Shown in pieces: positions 26,223 to 35,439 of a DNA stretch of 64,000 bases. The stretch is taken from positions 62,001 through 126,000 of the forward strand of contig JAIBAY010000003.1 of assembly GCA_019694975.1 (NCBI GenBank), read 5' to 3'. The position numbers and the translations under genes were made by a program. The notes under the pieces were generated by a model. It saw only the letters and a program-made list of their open reading frames with translations. It made no database searches and was not told the DNA's origin. Source of the DNA: Chitinophagales bacterium. Its GTDB lineage: Bacteria > Bacteroidota > Bacteroidia > Chitinophagales > UBA10324. How positions within the stretch are numbered: position 1 is the first letter of the stretch; the number at the start of each line of letters is the position of its first letter.

Positions 26223-28013
26223 GTGAAAAATATCAGGAATTTCTGCATAATAGCGCATATAGACCATGGTAAGAGCACTATGGCGGACCGGCTGCTGGAA
26301 AAGACGAAGACAATAACAGAACGTCAGATGATGAACCAGGTGTTGGACGACATGGATCTCGAGCGGGAAAAGGGTATTACCATCAAGAGCCATGCGATTC
26401 AGATGTTGTATGAGCTGAATGGTGAAAAATTTGTCTTAAACCTAATCGATACCCCTGGCCATGTCGATTTCAGCTACGAAGTATCAAGAGCTATTGCTTC
26501 CTGCGAAGGAGCGTTGTTATTAGTGGATGCATCTCAGGGTATTCAGGCACAAACAATTTCCAATCTTTACCTCGCTATTGAAAGTAATCTTGAAATCATT
26601 CCAATAGTTAATAAAATTGACATGGCCGGTGCCATGATCGAAGAAACATGCGATCAGATAATTGATTTGGTAGGCTGCAAACGAGAAGATATTCTGCTGG
26701 CAAGTGGTAAAACCGGCCTTGGAATCGATGAAGTGCTTGAAAACATTGTGAAGAGAATTCCAGCTCCTAAAGGCAACCCCGATGCACCACTGCAGGCACT
26801 CGTCTTTGACTCGGTTTTTAATTCCTATCGCGGTGTAATAGTTTACTTCAGGATCTTCAATGGCGAGTTAAGAAAAAATGACAAGGTTAAATTTTTTAAT
26901 ACGGGAAGTGAATATGAAGCGGAAGAAATCGGTGTGCTGCTGTTAGAACGATCACCACGTGAAGTGATCAGCACCGGCGATGTTGGTTACATCATTACCG
27001 GCATCAAAGATGCCAGTGAAGTAAAAGTTGGTGATACGCTTACACTGCGTAACAAACCGTGTGCAGACTCTATTCATGGTTTCGAAGAGGTGAAACCAAT
27101 GGTTTTTGCCGGTGTCTATCCGGTAGACACTGACGACTATGAAGAGCTACGGGATTCTATGGAAAAACTGCGGCTGAATGATGCTTCGCTGACTTTTGAA
27201 CCAGAATCATCTGCTGCACTGGGCTTTGGATTCCGGTGTGGTTTTCTTGGCATGTTGCATCTTGAAATAATCCAGGAGCGGCTTGATCGTGAATTTGATA
27301 TGCCGGTCATTACGACCGTCCCCAATGTTTCCTATCATTCTTATACAACGGATGGAAAGATGAAAATCGTCAATAACCCCAGCGATCTTGATGAACCAAC
27401 AAAGCTGGAACGTGTTGAAGAACCATATATCAAGGCTCAGGTGATTACTAAGCCGGAATACCTCGGCGCAATCCTGTCACTGTGCATAGGCAAAAGAGGC
27501 ATTCTCAAGAATCAGGCTTACCTCACTCCTACGCGCGTGGAAGTATCATTTGAAATGCCACTCGCCGAAATCGTATTTGATTTCTATGACAAGCTTAAAT
27601 CAATCTCAAAAGGATACGCCTCATTCGATTATCATCCTATTGGTTACCGTCCCGGCGATCTTGTGAAACTGGACATTAAACTGAACAGCGAAAATGTGGA
27701 TGCCTTATCTGCATTAATACATAAAGACCGTGCATACGATTTCGGACGAAGAATTTGTGAAAAATTAAAAGAACTGTTACCACGGCAGCAATTTGTGATC
27801 GCTATACAGGCTGCCATTGGCCAGAAAATTATTGCACGGGAAACCATTTCAGCGCTGCGAAAAGATGTAATTGCAAAATGTTATGGCGGTGATATCAGCC
27901 GGAAAAGGAAGCTGCTGGAAAAGCAGAAAAAAGGTAAAAAGCGCATGCGGCAGATTGGAAATGTAGAAGTACCGCAATCTGCATTCCTGGCTGTACTGAA
28001 GCTGGAAGATTAA
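26223..28013 (+). CDS. lepA: Elongation factor 4 (LepA), translational GTPase
   Basis: LepA/EF4 binds the ribosome and aids or reverses translocation. The 596-residue protein starts [18 protein letters not shown], matching the family N-terminus exactly, so the GTG at 26223 is certain even though there is hardly any leader. G1 is AHIDHGKST (11-19), G3 DTPGHVDF and G4 NKIDM. The EF4-specific C-terminal domain ends [16 protein letters not shown], as in E. coli. It is monocistronic or followed by folD after a hairpin. Confidence 0.98.
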   Translation: MKNIRNFCIIAHIDHGKSTMADRLLEKTKTITERQMMNQVLDDMDLEREKGITIKSHAIQMLYELNGEKFVLNLIDTPGHVDFSYEVSRAIASCEGALLLVDASQGIQAQTISNLYLAIESNLEIIPIVNKIDMAGAMIEETCDQIIDLVGCKREDILLASGKTGLGIDEVLENIVKRIPAPKGNPDAPLQALVFDSVFNSYRGVIVYFRIFNGELRKNDKVKFFNTGSEYEAEEIGVLLLERSPREVISTGDVGYIITGIKDASEVKVGDTLTLRNKPCADSIHGFEEVKPMVFAGVYPVDTDDYEELRDSMEKLRLNDASLTFEPESSAALGFGFRCGFLGMLHLEIIQERLDREFDMPVITTVPNVSYHSYTTDGKMKIVNNPSDLDEPTKLERVEEPYIKAQVITKPEYLGAILSLCIGKRGILKNQAYLTPTRVEVSFEMPLAEIVFDFYDKLKSISKGYASFDYHPIGYRPGDLVKLDIKLNSENVDALSALIHKDRAYDFGRRICEKLKELLPRQQFVIAIQAAIGQKIIARETISALRKDVIAKCYGGDISRKRKLLEKQKKGKKRMRQIGNVEVPQSAFLAVLKLED

Positions 28014-28017
28014 TCAT

Positions 28018-28058
28018 CAGAGAAACTGAAAAAGGCGCCTTTTCATATTTTTTCTCTG
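28018..28058 (+). terminator. Nested hairpin between lepA and folD, likely terminator
   Basis: An inner palindrome AAAAGGCGCCTTTT (28030-28043) is followed after CATA by six T residues. It lies inside an outer 8-bp inverted repeat CAGAGAAA (28018-28025) / TTTCTCTG (28051-28058). The inner stem with the T-run looks like an intrinsic terminator. The outer stem would sequester the T-run and could act against it. Confidence 0.42.
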
Positions 28059-28087
28059 GCTGAAAGTTCTATCAAATTGAAGAACAC

Positions 28088-28966
28088 ATGCAGATATTAG
28101 ACGGAAAGCAACTTAGCATACAGCTCCAGGAAGAAATTGCCGCAGCAGTAGAGCAATTCAAAAAAGAGGGCAAAAAAACTCCACACCTCGCCGCAGTTTT
28201 GGTTGGTGATAACCCGGCAAGCCAGACTTACGTCAATTCAAAAATAAAGGCATGTAAAATCGTTGGCTTTAAATCCACGCTTGTACGATTTAACAGCAAT
28301 GTTGCTGAAAGCGAATTGATCAGCGCAGTGCAAACTTTAAACAATGATGATGATGTGGATGGCATCCTTGTTCAGCTACCGCTTCCTGAACATGTGAATG
28401 AAGAAAAAATTACGGATTCAATCTCACCGTTGAAAGATGTAGATGGTTTTCATCCAGTCAACATTGGCAGGATGGTAAAAGGACTTCCTGCGCATTTGCC
28501 GGCAACTCCTTATGGCATTCTGCTTTTACTGGAGCGATTTAAAATTGAGACCAGGGGTAAGAACTGTGTCGTTGTCGGAAGAAGTAATATTGTTGGCACA
28601 CCGGTGAGTATTTTGCTTTCACGTAATACCAATCCGGGGAACTGTACGGTTACCCTTGCACACAGCAAAACATTAAACCTGCCGGAAATCTGCCGGCAAG
28701 CCGACCTGTTGATCGCCGCAATCGGCCGTCCTGATTTCATTAAAGCAGATTGGGTGAAAGAAGGTGCGGTTGTGATAGATGTCGGGATAAATCGTGTGGA
28801 GGACAGCTCAAGAAAATCCGGCTTCCGGTTGAAAGGCGATGTTGATTTTGACACTGTAGCACCTAAATGCAGCTTCATTACGCCTGTACCAGGTGGAGTT
28901 GGTCCACTTACCATAGCGGCATTATTGATGAATACACTGCATGCCGTACAATCAAAAAATAACTGA
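28088..28966 (+). CDS. folD: Bifunctional methylenetetrahydrofolate dehydrogenase/cyclohydrolase FolD
   Basis: FolD interconverts 5,10-methylene- and 10-formyl-tetrahydrofolate using NADP in the cytoplasm. The 292-residue protein shows the family stretch YVNSKIKACKIVG with the catalytic Lys, GILVQLPLPEHV, and KDVDGFHPVNIGRM. The NADP-binding VVVGRSNIVGTPVSILL and the C-terminal TPVPGGVGPLTIAALLMN complete it. Length is normal. It lies 74 nt after the lepA stop with a hairpin between; queE follows after 88 nt. Confidence 0.97.
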   Translation: MQILDGKQLSIQLQEEIAAAVEQFKKEGKKTPHLAAVLVGDNPASQTYVNSKIKACKIVGFKSTLVRFNSNVAESELISAVQTLNNDDDVDGILVQLPLPEHVNEEKITDSISPLKDVDGFHPVNIGRMVKGLPAHLPATPYGILLLLERFKIETRGKNCVVVGRSNIVGTPVSILLSRNTNPGNCTVTLAHSKTLNLPEICRQADLLIAAIGRPDFIKADWVKEGAVVIDVGINRVEDSSRKSGFRLKGDVDFDTVAPKCSFITPVPGGVGPLTIAALLMNTLHAVQSKNN

Positions 28967-29054
28967 ACTGATACCACTCAAATTGACCCAGGCAAAGCCT
29001 TATCAAAGCTGAAAATTTTGAAGAGCTGCCTACTCAGTTTACACACCATATAGC

Positions 29055-29681
29055 ATGAATCCTCCAAGCATAGTTACTATTATTGAATCACTTCCTGTTA
29101 TGGAGCAATTTTATACCATTCAGGGAGAAGGATATCATCAGGGCAAAGCTGCCGGTTTCATAAGGCTGGCCGGATGTGATGTAGGTTGTTTTTGGTGTGA
29201 TGTTAAGGAATCATGGGATGCTGCCAATCACAATTTGATAAGTGTTGAAAAAATAGCTTCGGACTGCAGTCAATACCCGTCTGATATATGTGTAATAACA
29301 GGTGGTGAGCCATTAATGCATGATCTCACAAACCTGACAAGATCACTGCATTCATTCAATAAAAAGACACACCTGGAGACTTCCGGGGCTTATCCAGTCA
29401 CAGGGTCATGGGACTGGATTTGTGTCTCTCCCAAGAAATTCAAGGCACCCGTACCGGAAATAATGACATTGGCTGATGAGCTTAAAGTAATAGTATACAA
29501 TCAGTCGGATTTTAAGTGGGCGGAATCTTTCAGCGATAAGGTAACAGACAAATGCATGCTTTTCCTGCAACCCGAATGGAGCAAAGAAAAAACCATGTTG
29601 CCGCTAATCACGGAATATGTGAAAGAAAATCCTAAGTGGAATATTTCACTTCAAATCCACAAGTACCTCAATATTCCTTAA
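29055..29681 (+). CDS. queE: 7-carboxy-7-deazaguanine synthase QueE (radical SAM)
   Basis: QueE makes 7-carboxy-7-deazaguanine from 6-carboxytetrahydropterin on the way to queuosine. The 208-residue protein has YTIQGEGYHQGKAAGF, then the radical-SAM cluster ligands Cys41, Cys45 and Cys48 in GCDVGCFWCD, the usual Cx3Cx2C. The later CVITGGEPLMHD and HLETSGAYPVTG match the SAM-binding blocks. An ATG at 29100 (MEQFYTIQ) is a possible shorter start. The other queuosine genes are not in the window. Confidence 0.94.
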   Translation: MNPPSIVTIIESLPVMEQFYTIQGEGYHQGKAAGFIRLAGCDVGCFWCDVKESWDAANHNLISVEKIASDCSQYPSDICVITGGEPLMHDLTNLTRSLHSFNKKTHLETSGAYPVTGSWDWICVSPKKFKAPVPEIMTLADELKVIVYNQSDFKWAESFSDKVTDKCMLFLQPEWSKEKTMLPLITEYVKENPKWNISLQIHKYLNIP

Positions 29682-29709
29682 TTGCATGCTTAACCAATAA
29701 TCGCTTCGC

Positions 29710-29717
29710 TAATTTTC
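29710..29717 (+). promoter_or_regulatory. -7-like element, near-leaderless start of the first PorE-like gene
   Basis: TAATTTTC (one mismatch to TAnnTTTG) ends 5 nt before the ATG at 29723. No good -33 box is present. It is listed because the spacing equals that of three better promoters in the window. Confidence 0.3.
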
Positions 29718-29722
29718 CTCTC

Positions 29723-31639
29723 ATGAAAAATCTGATTTATTTATTCATATCATTTTTCATAATATCGGAAGCAACCAATGCACAGCAGTATACGACCGTT
29801 AAGAATGCATCAAAGAAAACGTTACATGCATATGATGACGCACAAAAGATGATTATGTCGGAAAACTATGCCGGCGCCATTCAGCAACTCGACCTCCTCA
29901 CAAAAACCGATGAAAATTTTATTGATGGATGGCTGCTGTTAGGTGAATTATACAAGGAAGAAGGAAATTACCAACAGGCAAAGACGACATTGGAAAGGGT
30001 GACTGCCCTTGATATCAACTATTCATCAAAATGCTACTTCTTCCTGGCTGAGAGTAACTGGAACCTCGACAACTATGAAGAATGTATAAGTGCCAGTAAG
30101 CAATATCTCACCTTCACCGACATCTCTAAAAGCCGTGAATTGCTTGCAAAACAATATATCGCCAATGCTGAATTTGCAGTTGTTGCAATAGCACACCCGG
30201 TTCCTTTTAATCCGGAAACTTTGGGCGATGCGATTAATACTGATGCACCGGAATATCTGCCTTCACTAACAGGTGATGAAAAGACAATCATATTTACCCG
30301 GAGGCCAGGCAATGGCAGAAGCTCCAATGAAGATTTTTTTGAGAGTCATATGGTCAGCGAACAATGGAGTCATGCCACTCCCCTGACGGAAATTAATACA
30401 GCATATAATGAAGGTGCACAATCCATCACACCGGATGGAAACATCATTTATTTTGTTGTTTGTGATAAGCCAAATGGCTATGGGAGTTGTGATATCTATT
30501 TCACACAAAAGCGTGGTGATGAATGGAGCGTACCTGAAAATGTTGGTGCTCCGGTCTGCAGCAATGCGTGGGAAACGCAACCCAGCATTGCGGCAGATGG
30601 AAAAACATTGTATTTCGTCAGCACACGGCAGGGAGGAAAAGGCGGTAGTGATATCTGGTATTCAGTAAAAGATAAGAATGGACGATGGTCTGTGCCACAG
30701 AACGCAGGTGATTCCGTAAATACATCCTTCGATGAAAAGACACCTTTTATCCACCCTGACGGGAAAACACTTTACTTCTCCTCATCCGGGCATCCCGGGA
30801 TGGGAAAAGATGATATTTTTTTTTCACGAAAAAATGATGATGGTCGCTGGGGTATGCCTGTAAACCTCGGCTATCCGATTAATACCAAAAATGCTGAAAA
30901 CAGTTTTATTGTTTCTTTAGATGGAAAGCACGCTTATTTCGCTTCAGATCGTTTTAAGACCGGACGTGATATGGATCTGTATTTTTTCAATCTTTATAAT
31001 GCGGCACGTCCCAACCCCGTTACATACTTAACAGGTAATGTAACCGATTCAGAAACCGGGTCAGCGGTCGCCGCTGATCTTCAGCTAATAGAACTCAAGA
31101 GCGGCGAAATCACCGGCGAGGCAACATCTGATTCCCAAACAGGCAATTACCTGGTGAGTGTCCCCACGGGAGCGAATTATGCACTGAACGTTTCAGCTAA
31201 AGGTTATTTATTCTTTTCGGAGAACTTGCCGCTAAAGGATTATATCAGCGAAGAGCCGTTCCGGTTCAATGTGCCATTACAGCCTATACAGAAGGGTGGT
31301 ACTGTTGTGCTGAAAAATATTTTTTTTGAGAGTGATTCTTATGTTTTGAAGGAAGAATCAAAAGTTGAGTTAAGCAAACTCAATGATCTGATGAAACAAA
31401 ATCCAACGCTGAAAATTCAGATAAGCGGACATACTGACAATAACGGGTCCGCAGCATATAATCAGTCATTATCAGAAAACAGGGCCAGAACAGTCTATGA
31501 ATATCTAATCAGCAGTGGAATAGCTGCAACCCGGCTCTCCTATAAGGGATATGGGGAAACCAAACCGGTGCGAGGCAATGAAACAGAATCGGGCAGGAGT
31601 GAAAACCGGCGCACTGAATTTACCGTCACCGGCTATTAA
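29723..31639 (+). CDS. PorE-like periplasmic protein: TPR, PD40 propeller, CRD, OmpA domain
   Basis: A 638-residue protein with a signal peptide (MKNLIYLFISFFIISEATNAQ) and the PorE domain order. It has a TPR-like region (about 25-140), a WD40-like PD40 propeller (about 165-425, repeated 'DGKTLYFxS' blades) and a carboxypeptidase-regulatory-like domain (about 430-520, LTGNVTDSETGSAVAA). The C-terminal OmpA domain (about 530-638, ISGHTDNNGSAAYNQ) has the SENRARTVYEYL peptidoglycan-binding block. PorE anchors the type IX secretion machinery to peptidoglycan; this paralog has no lipobox. An in-frame ATG at 29636 lies inside queE and is rejected. It converges with the MauE-thioredoxin gene, the stops overlapping by 4 nt. 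Confidence 0.85.
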   Translation: MKNLIYLFISFFIISEATNAQQYTTVKNASKKTLHAYDDAQKMIMSENYAGAIQQLDLLTKTDENFIDGWLLLGELYKEEGNYQQAKTTLERVTALDINYSSKCYFFLAESNWNLDNYEECISASKQYLTFTDISKSRELLAKQYIANAEFAVVAIAHPVPFNPETLGDAINTDAPEYLPSLTGDEKTIIFTRRPGNGRSSNEDFFESHMVSEQWSHATPLTEINTAYNEGAQSITPDGNIIYFVVCDKPNGYGSCDIYFTQKRGDEWSVPENVGAPVCSNAWETQPSIAADGKTLYFVSTRQGGKGGSDIWYSVKDKNGRWSVPQNAGDSVNTSFDEKTPFIHPDGKTLYFSSSGHPGMGKDDIFFSRKNDDGRWGMPVNLGYPINTKNAENSFIVSLDGKHAYFASDRFKTGRDMDLYFFNLYNAARPNPVTYLTGNVTDSETGSAVAADLQLIELKSGEITGEATSDSQTGNYLVSVPTGANYALNVSAKGYLFFSENLPLKDYISEEPFRFNVPLQPIQKGGTVVLKNIFFESDSYVLKEESKVELSKLNDLMKQNPTLKIQISGHTDNNGSAAYNQSLSENRARTVYEYLISSGIAATRLSYKGYGETKPVRGNETESGRSENRRTEFTVTGY

Positions 31640-32565
31640 GGAGTTTGTAACCAGTTAAGAATCTCCTGTTCTTCGAGACTGATGTAAAGGCTCTTTCTGG
31701 TAACAAATCCATTCTCCACCCAATAAATAGTTGGCACATTACCACCGGTGATTTTAGCAAATGGCTCTCCTAACAATATCATATAGGGAATATTTCCTGA
31801 CTTCGTCTCTTCAAAAAATTGATTAAGATTTTTCTGCTTTCCGTTCAAAACCATAAAAAATGGAATTTCAGGATGTCGCTTTTTCATGACATGCAACTTA
31901 AATGCTGCAGATTTACAGTGCACGCATGTCATGCTGAAAAAAGCTATGATATGCTTTCCTTCACCGGGTTGAAGGCTGTCACCTTCCGCTAAAGCATCAC
32001 CCTTCATTACGCTGGCATCTAAAGGGAAATTAACTTGCTGCGGTAATCGCGATTCAGCAGCCAGCAAGTCAACCGGATTCAGGATAAACGGCAGCACGAG
32101 AGATAGCGTCAACAAAACAGGTAACAGCCATTTCCATGGCTGCACAACAGGATCAGGATGAAAGTACTTCAAAAACAACACACCTGAAATGAGGATACCA
32201 TTCTTAATAATTGATTCCAGTGGTGTCATCTGAAGATAAGTGCCAAAGCACCCGCAATTTCCATTGTTACCCTCCAGCAGTAATTGCAGCATCAAATAAG
32301 CAGTAAAAAAAATCAAAGTAATTAATGTCGCGTTCAGTGTAAACCTCTTCAAATAGAATCCAAATATTAAAAGCAGGCCGAGAAAGAGCTCTAATGCTAC
32401 AAGTAGCCTGGCAATAAATGGAGCCGTATACCAGTTTGCGATTCCCATATCAATGAAATTCAACTCGAATGGCTCAATAGGAAACAGCTTAAGAATTCCT
32501 GAGCAAAGCAGGATCAAACCAATCGCGGCACGCAGCCCTTGCGGGAAATAACCAAGAATTTTCAT
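31636..32565 (-). CDS. MauE/DoxX-like membrane domain fused to a thioredoxin domain
   Basis: A 309-residue fusion. The N-terminal 170 residues form four to five membrane spans of the MauE/DoxX type (FIARLLVALELFLGLLLIFG) with Cys104-x-Cys106 (NCGCFG) in a loop, as in MauE-like disulfide carriers. After a last span the C-terminal part is a periplasmic thioredoxin fold with Cys214-Val-His-Cys217 (FSMTCVHCKSA) and the cis-Pro-type GGNVPTIYWVENG. The likely role is passing reducing or oxidising equivalents across the inner membrane to a periplasmic target. A terminator of the upstream lipoprotein gene ends right at its ATG. Confidence 0.82.
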   Translation of the reverse strand: MKILGYFPQGLRAAIGLILLCSGILKLFPIEPFELNFIDMGIANWYTAPFIARLLVALELFLGLLLIFGFYLKRFTLNATLITLIFFTAYLMLQLLLEGNNGNCGCFGTYLQMTPLESIIKNGILISGVLFLKYFHPDPVVQPWKWLLPVLLTLSLVLPFILNPVDLLAAESRLPQQVNFPLDASVMKGDALAEGDSLQPGEGKHIIAFFSMTCVHCKSAAFKLHVMKKRHPEIPFFMVLNGKQKNLNQFFEETKSGNIPYMILLGEPFAKITGGNVPTIYWVENGFVTRKSLYISLEEQEILNWLQTP

Positions 32566-32593
32566 AAAAAAAGGGCATCGATGAATGCCCTTT
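32566..32593 (-). terminator. Intrinsic terminator after the small Cys-rich lipoprotein
   Basis: On the minus strand AAAGGGCAT (32593-32585), a 6-nt loop, ATGCCCTTT (32578-32570), then a T-run at 32566-32572. It is a perfect 9-bp stem. It ends directly before the ATG of the MauE-thioredoxin gene, so that gene is read either by read-through or from a start inside this region. Confidence 0.8.
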
Positions 32594-32612
32594 ATTAAGT
32601 TGGGTGAATGAG

Positions 32613-32813
32613 TTAATCTAACGTGCAGGTTCCACCAACCAATTGTGCCGCAGCATTTTCAGCATCACATGCGGTTTGTGCATCATCTTTCGATGTATTC
32701 TCAAATGGAATTACAGTTGTTTGTCCAAGAATATTACAGGTACAATTGTAATCCTTCTTGCAACTGGTTAATCCAATAACGGCAAATGATGCAATCAATA
32801 AGAGTTTCTTCAT
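32613..32813 (-). CDS. Small Cys-rich lipoprotein
   Basis: A 66-residue lipoprotein: signal MKKLLLIASFAVIGLTSC with lipid Cys18, then 48 residues with Cys24, Cys26, Cys49 and Cys63, enough for two disulfides. An upstream ATG at 32876 would add a second hydrophobic stretch; the inner ATG opens a proper lipoprotein signal. The YNCTCNI start resembles other short Bacteroidota lipoproteins of unknown function. Its own terminator follows. Because a membrane thioredoxin fusion lies immediately downstream, it may be a disulfide-exchange substrate, which is inference from adjacency. Confidence 0.72.
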   Translation of the reverse strand: MKKLLLIASFAVIGLTSCKKDYNCTCNILGQTTVIPFENTSKDDAQTACDAENAAAQLVGGTCTLD

Positions 32814-32921
32814 GCTAAGGGTTTTTAAGTTAAGGAATGAAAGAAGCAAGATTATGCTTTTATATATGATTTCCAAATTTTGCTTACAGTTTCAGCTGAT
32901 TCATTTGACTGCGGATGCAGC

Positions 32922-33734
32922 CTATACTATTGCCTTTCTGATGCGCACCAGCTTTTCAAGTAAATTTTCCATCTCCTTAAGCGGAAGCATGTTCGCGCCA
33001 TCAGATTTGGCGACAGATGGGTTTGGATGTGTTTCAATAAACAGTCCATCGACGCCTGTGGCTATTCCTGCCTTTGCAATTGTTTCAATCATCTGAGGAT
33101 TACCACCGGTCACTCCTGATGCCTGATTCGGTTTTTGCAATGAATGCGTACAATCAAGCACAACAGGGTAACCAAATTGCTGCATGATCGGAATACTGCG
33201 ATAGTCAACGATCAAATCCTGGTAACCGAATGATACACCTCTTTCCGTTAAAATAATTTTTGAATTTCCGCTCTCCACCATTTTTTGAATAGCAAAAGAC
33301 ATTTGATCAGGCGCCAGGAACTGACCTTTTTTTATATTGACAAATTTTCCGGTTCTGGCAGCTGCAACGATCAGATCTGTTTGACGACAAAGAAATGCCG
33401 GTATTTGCAGCACATCCACATATTCTGCCGCCAAAGCTGCATCGCTTGATTCATGGATATCCGTAATAACCGGAACATTAAAAGCATTACCGGCATGCTG
33501 AAGAATTTTCAATGCGGTTTTATCACCTATTCCTGTAAATGAATCAAGTTTTGAACGGTTGGCTTTCTTAAAAGATGCCTTAAAAATAAGGGGAATTTCA
33601 AGCCGATCAGTAATGCGAACTAACTGCTCAGCTGTTTCCATAACAACTGACTCACTTTCCACGACGCATGGCCCGGCGATGAGGAAGAAGTTTGAATGAA
33701 TAAGCTCATTAAACCCATTAAATTTCCGTTTCAT
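32922..33734 (-). CDS. kdsA: 3-deoxy-8-phosphooctulonate synthase KdsA
   Basis: KdsA condenses phosphoenolpyruvate and arabinose-5-phosphate to KDO-8-phosphate for LPS inner core. The 270-residue protein shows FFLIAGPCVVES at the N-terminus, FKASFKKANRSKLDSFTGIG (PEP/phosphate binding), VTDIHESSDAA, QIPAFLCRQTDL, KIILTERGVSFGY and LDCTHSLQKPNQASG. The C-terminal HPNPSVAKSDGANMLPL closes the metal site. A weak TATTATTG box lies 8 nt before the ATG. It is the last normal-composition gene before the AT-rich island. Confidence 0.96.
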   Translation of the reverse strand: MKRKFNGFNELIHSNFFLIAGPCVVESESVVMETAEQLVRITDRLEIPLIFKASFKKANRSKLDSFTGIGDKTALKILQHAGNAFNVPVITDIHESSDAALAAEYVDVLQIPAFLCRQTDLIVAAARTGKFVNIKKGQFLAPDQMSFAIQKMVESGNSKIILTERGVSFGYQDLIVDYRSIPIMQQFGYPVVLDCTHSLQKPNQASGVTGGNPQMIETIAKAGIATGVDGLFIETHPNPSVAKSDGANMLPLKEMENLLEKLVRIRKAIV

Positions 33735-33801
33735 CCATTAAACAATAATACAATTAACATTAAATACAAGCTACAACATAAACCTTTCAATCTAAACAAA
33801 T

Positions 33802-34551
33802 CTATTTCAATGATATGAAAAAACCAGACTGGCCATCTGTCTCAACTGAATATTCAAAAACATCAATTTTATAACCAGCTTGCTTAATTAACTCATCAAA
33901 GTATCTTCTATCATAACGAACGCAATGGAGAGGCATCTTCCAGGTCATAATGTAATTTTCTGGATTCTCAAGTTCATCTTCGACATTCTCCTCCACAAAT
34001 GCAGTAAAGAATATTTTGCCAGTCGAAGCAATTATACGTTTAAATTCTCGTAAATAATTCATAATATCTCCTGATCTCATATGCGAGAATACAGAATATA
34101 AATATACTACATCAATCTCACCATTACTAAATGGTAATACTATTCCATCTTTCATATCTAATCCATTTATATTATATAATTCATTATGCATATCCACCTT
34201 GATAAACATAAAATTCAAAGAAGCAGTTTGCAAATATTTATTACACCAATTGATCGATTTTTGACTCACATCTATTCCATAATATTGCTTTATGCTAGGA
34301 AGTTCATGTAATAATCCAATCGCTAATCTTCCAACGCCACAGCCGACATCCAATACTTTTGAATTGTTTGTTACACCCATTCTAGTAATCAACCTTCTTG
34401 CTTCGTATATTGCGCTATTAAAAAAATGATCGTCATTATAAAAATCTGTACCACAATATCTCAAATGCCTGGCAGGCAAATAAATGCTACCATACTTTAC
34501 TGAGTCTGCTAACATCCGATAATATATTTTTTTTAATTTATTTATCCCCAT
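33802..34551 (-). CDS. Class I SAM-dependent methyltransferase
   Basis: A 249-residue cytoplasmic enzyme with the SAM-binding motif I VLDVGCGVGRL at 66-76, an acidic end of the second strand (YGIDVSQKSI) and the later motif DVVYLYSVFSHM. The substrate is unknown; the neighbours (another methyltransferase, GT2, GT4) suggest methylation of a sugar or glycan during O-antigen or capsule synthesis. It is very AT-rich, with codon use unlike genes outside the island. It follows the next methyltransferase by 15 nt on the same strand, as in an operon. Confidence 0.87.
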   Translation of the reverse strand: MGINKLKKIYYRMLADSVKYGSIYLPARHLRYCGTDFYNDDHFFNSAIYEARRLITRMGVTNNSKVLDVGCGVGRLAIGLLHELPSIKQYYGIDVSQKSINWCNKYLQTASLNFMFIKVDMHNELYNINGLDMKDGIVLPFSNGEIDVVYLYSVFSHMRSGDIMNYLREFKRIIASTGKIFFTAFVEENVEDELENPENYIMTWKMPLHCVRYDRRYFDELIKQAGYKIDVFEYSVETDGQSGFFISLK

Positions 34552-34566
34552 AATAAATTTCCCTTT

Positions 34567-35400
34567 TTAAATACCTCCAGTATTCTTTGATTTGTAGCAC
34601 TCTGCGTATAAATCTAAACTTCTATGTAAATCTTCATCAATTAGATAAAAATTATCTATTGATAACAAATCTCTTTTTTCTAAAAATTTATCACCCATAT
34701 TGTCTTTTAATCCCAAAACTCTTATACTTTTGCTTAGTATACTTTTTAGTTTAGTCGGCATGAAATTCATGCAACTATTCAAATCTTTCTGGATCTTATG
34801 AATACGCATATATTCGTATTCCATTATTTCTAATGAAGCTGAGATTCCCTTAATAGCTACATTGGTAAATGAGCTTTTTAATAATTCTTTCAATTCATGC
34901 GAATAATATTCTCGTAAATGATATCTATTCCAAGGTTTTTGCTTGGGATATAAGCGAATTGATTTATTAGGAGTAGTCAAATAAAAAGCTCCTCCTGGCT
35001 TAAGTATTCTATGAACTTCACTTATGAATTGATAATCATTTTCAACATGTTCTATAACCTGAAATGAGACAATAGCATCAAAACTCTCATCTTTACAATC
35101 AATATGCACTCCATCATAACTTCTAAACTCACAATTCGCACTACTATACTTAAGATTCGCATAACTCACAGCTTCTCTGCTAATGTCAATACCCAGAATT
35201 TTTTTAACCTTCTTTGCTAATAAAAAGGTTCCATAACCCACTCCGCATCCCAAGTCTAGTATCATATAATCCTTCCCTAAGGCATTTTTGACATGCTCAT
35301 ATACAAAGAGATGCCTAATTAACATCAACTCCTCACTAAATCCTTTAGCTCTTTCAGGAATCATTCTTTCAGATGTCTTTTCAATCTTATATATGCTCAT
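34567..35400 (-). CDS. Class I SAM-dependent methyltransferase
   Basis: A 277-residue methyltransferase with motif I ILDLGCGVGYG (47-57), ILGIDISREAV as the adenine-side acidic strand, and motif II DAIVSFQVIEHVEN. The later GGAFYLTTPN is typical of UbiE/BioC-like methyltransferases. It is different in sequence from its neighbour, so not a recent duplicate. It lies in the AT-rich island, 15 nt upstream of the other methyltransferase and 39 nt from the GT2, so the three probably form one transcript. A polysaccharide-modifying role is inferred from the neighbours. Confidence 0.87.
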   Translation of the reverse strand: MSIYKIEKTSERMIPERAKGFSEELMLIRHLFVYEHVKNALGKDYMILDLGCGVGYGTFLLAKKVKKILGIDISREAVSYANLKYSSANCEFRSYDGVHIDCKDESFDAIVSFQVIEHVENDYQFISEVHRILKPGGAFYLTTPNKSIRLYPKQKPWNRYHLREYYSHELKELLKSSFTNVAIKGISASLEIMEYEYMRIHKIQKDLNSCMNFMPTKLKSILSKSIRVLGLKDNMGDKFLEKRDLLSIDNFYLIDEDLHRSLDLYAECYKSKNTGGI

Positions 35401-35439
35401 AATGAATTTAAAAATTATCTTCCATATATACTCTTCATT

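Noticed and set aside
29636-29722. N-terminal extension of the first PorE-like protein
   Set aside because: It overlaps the 3' end of queE and precedes a clear signal peptide start at 29723.
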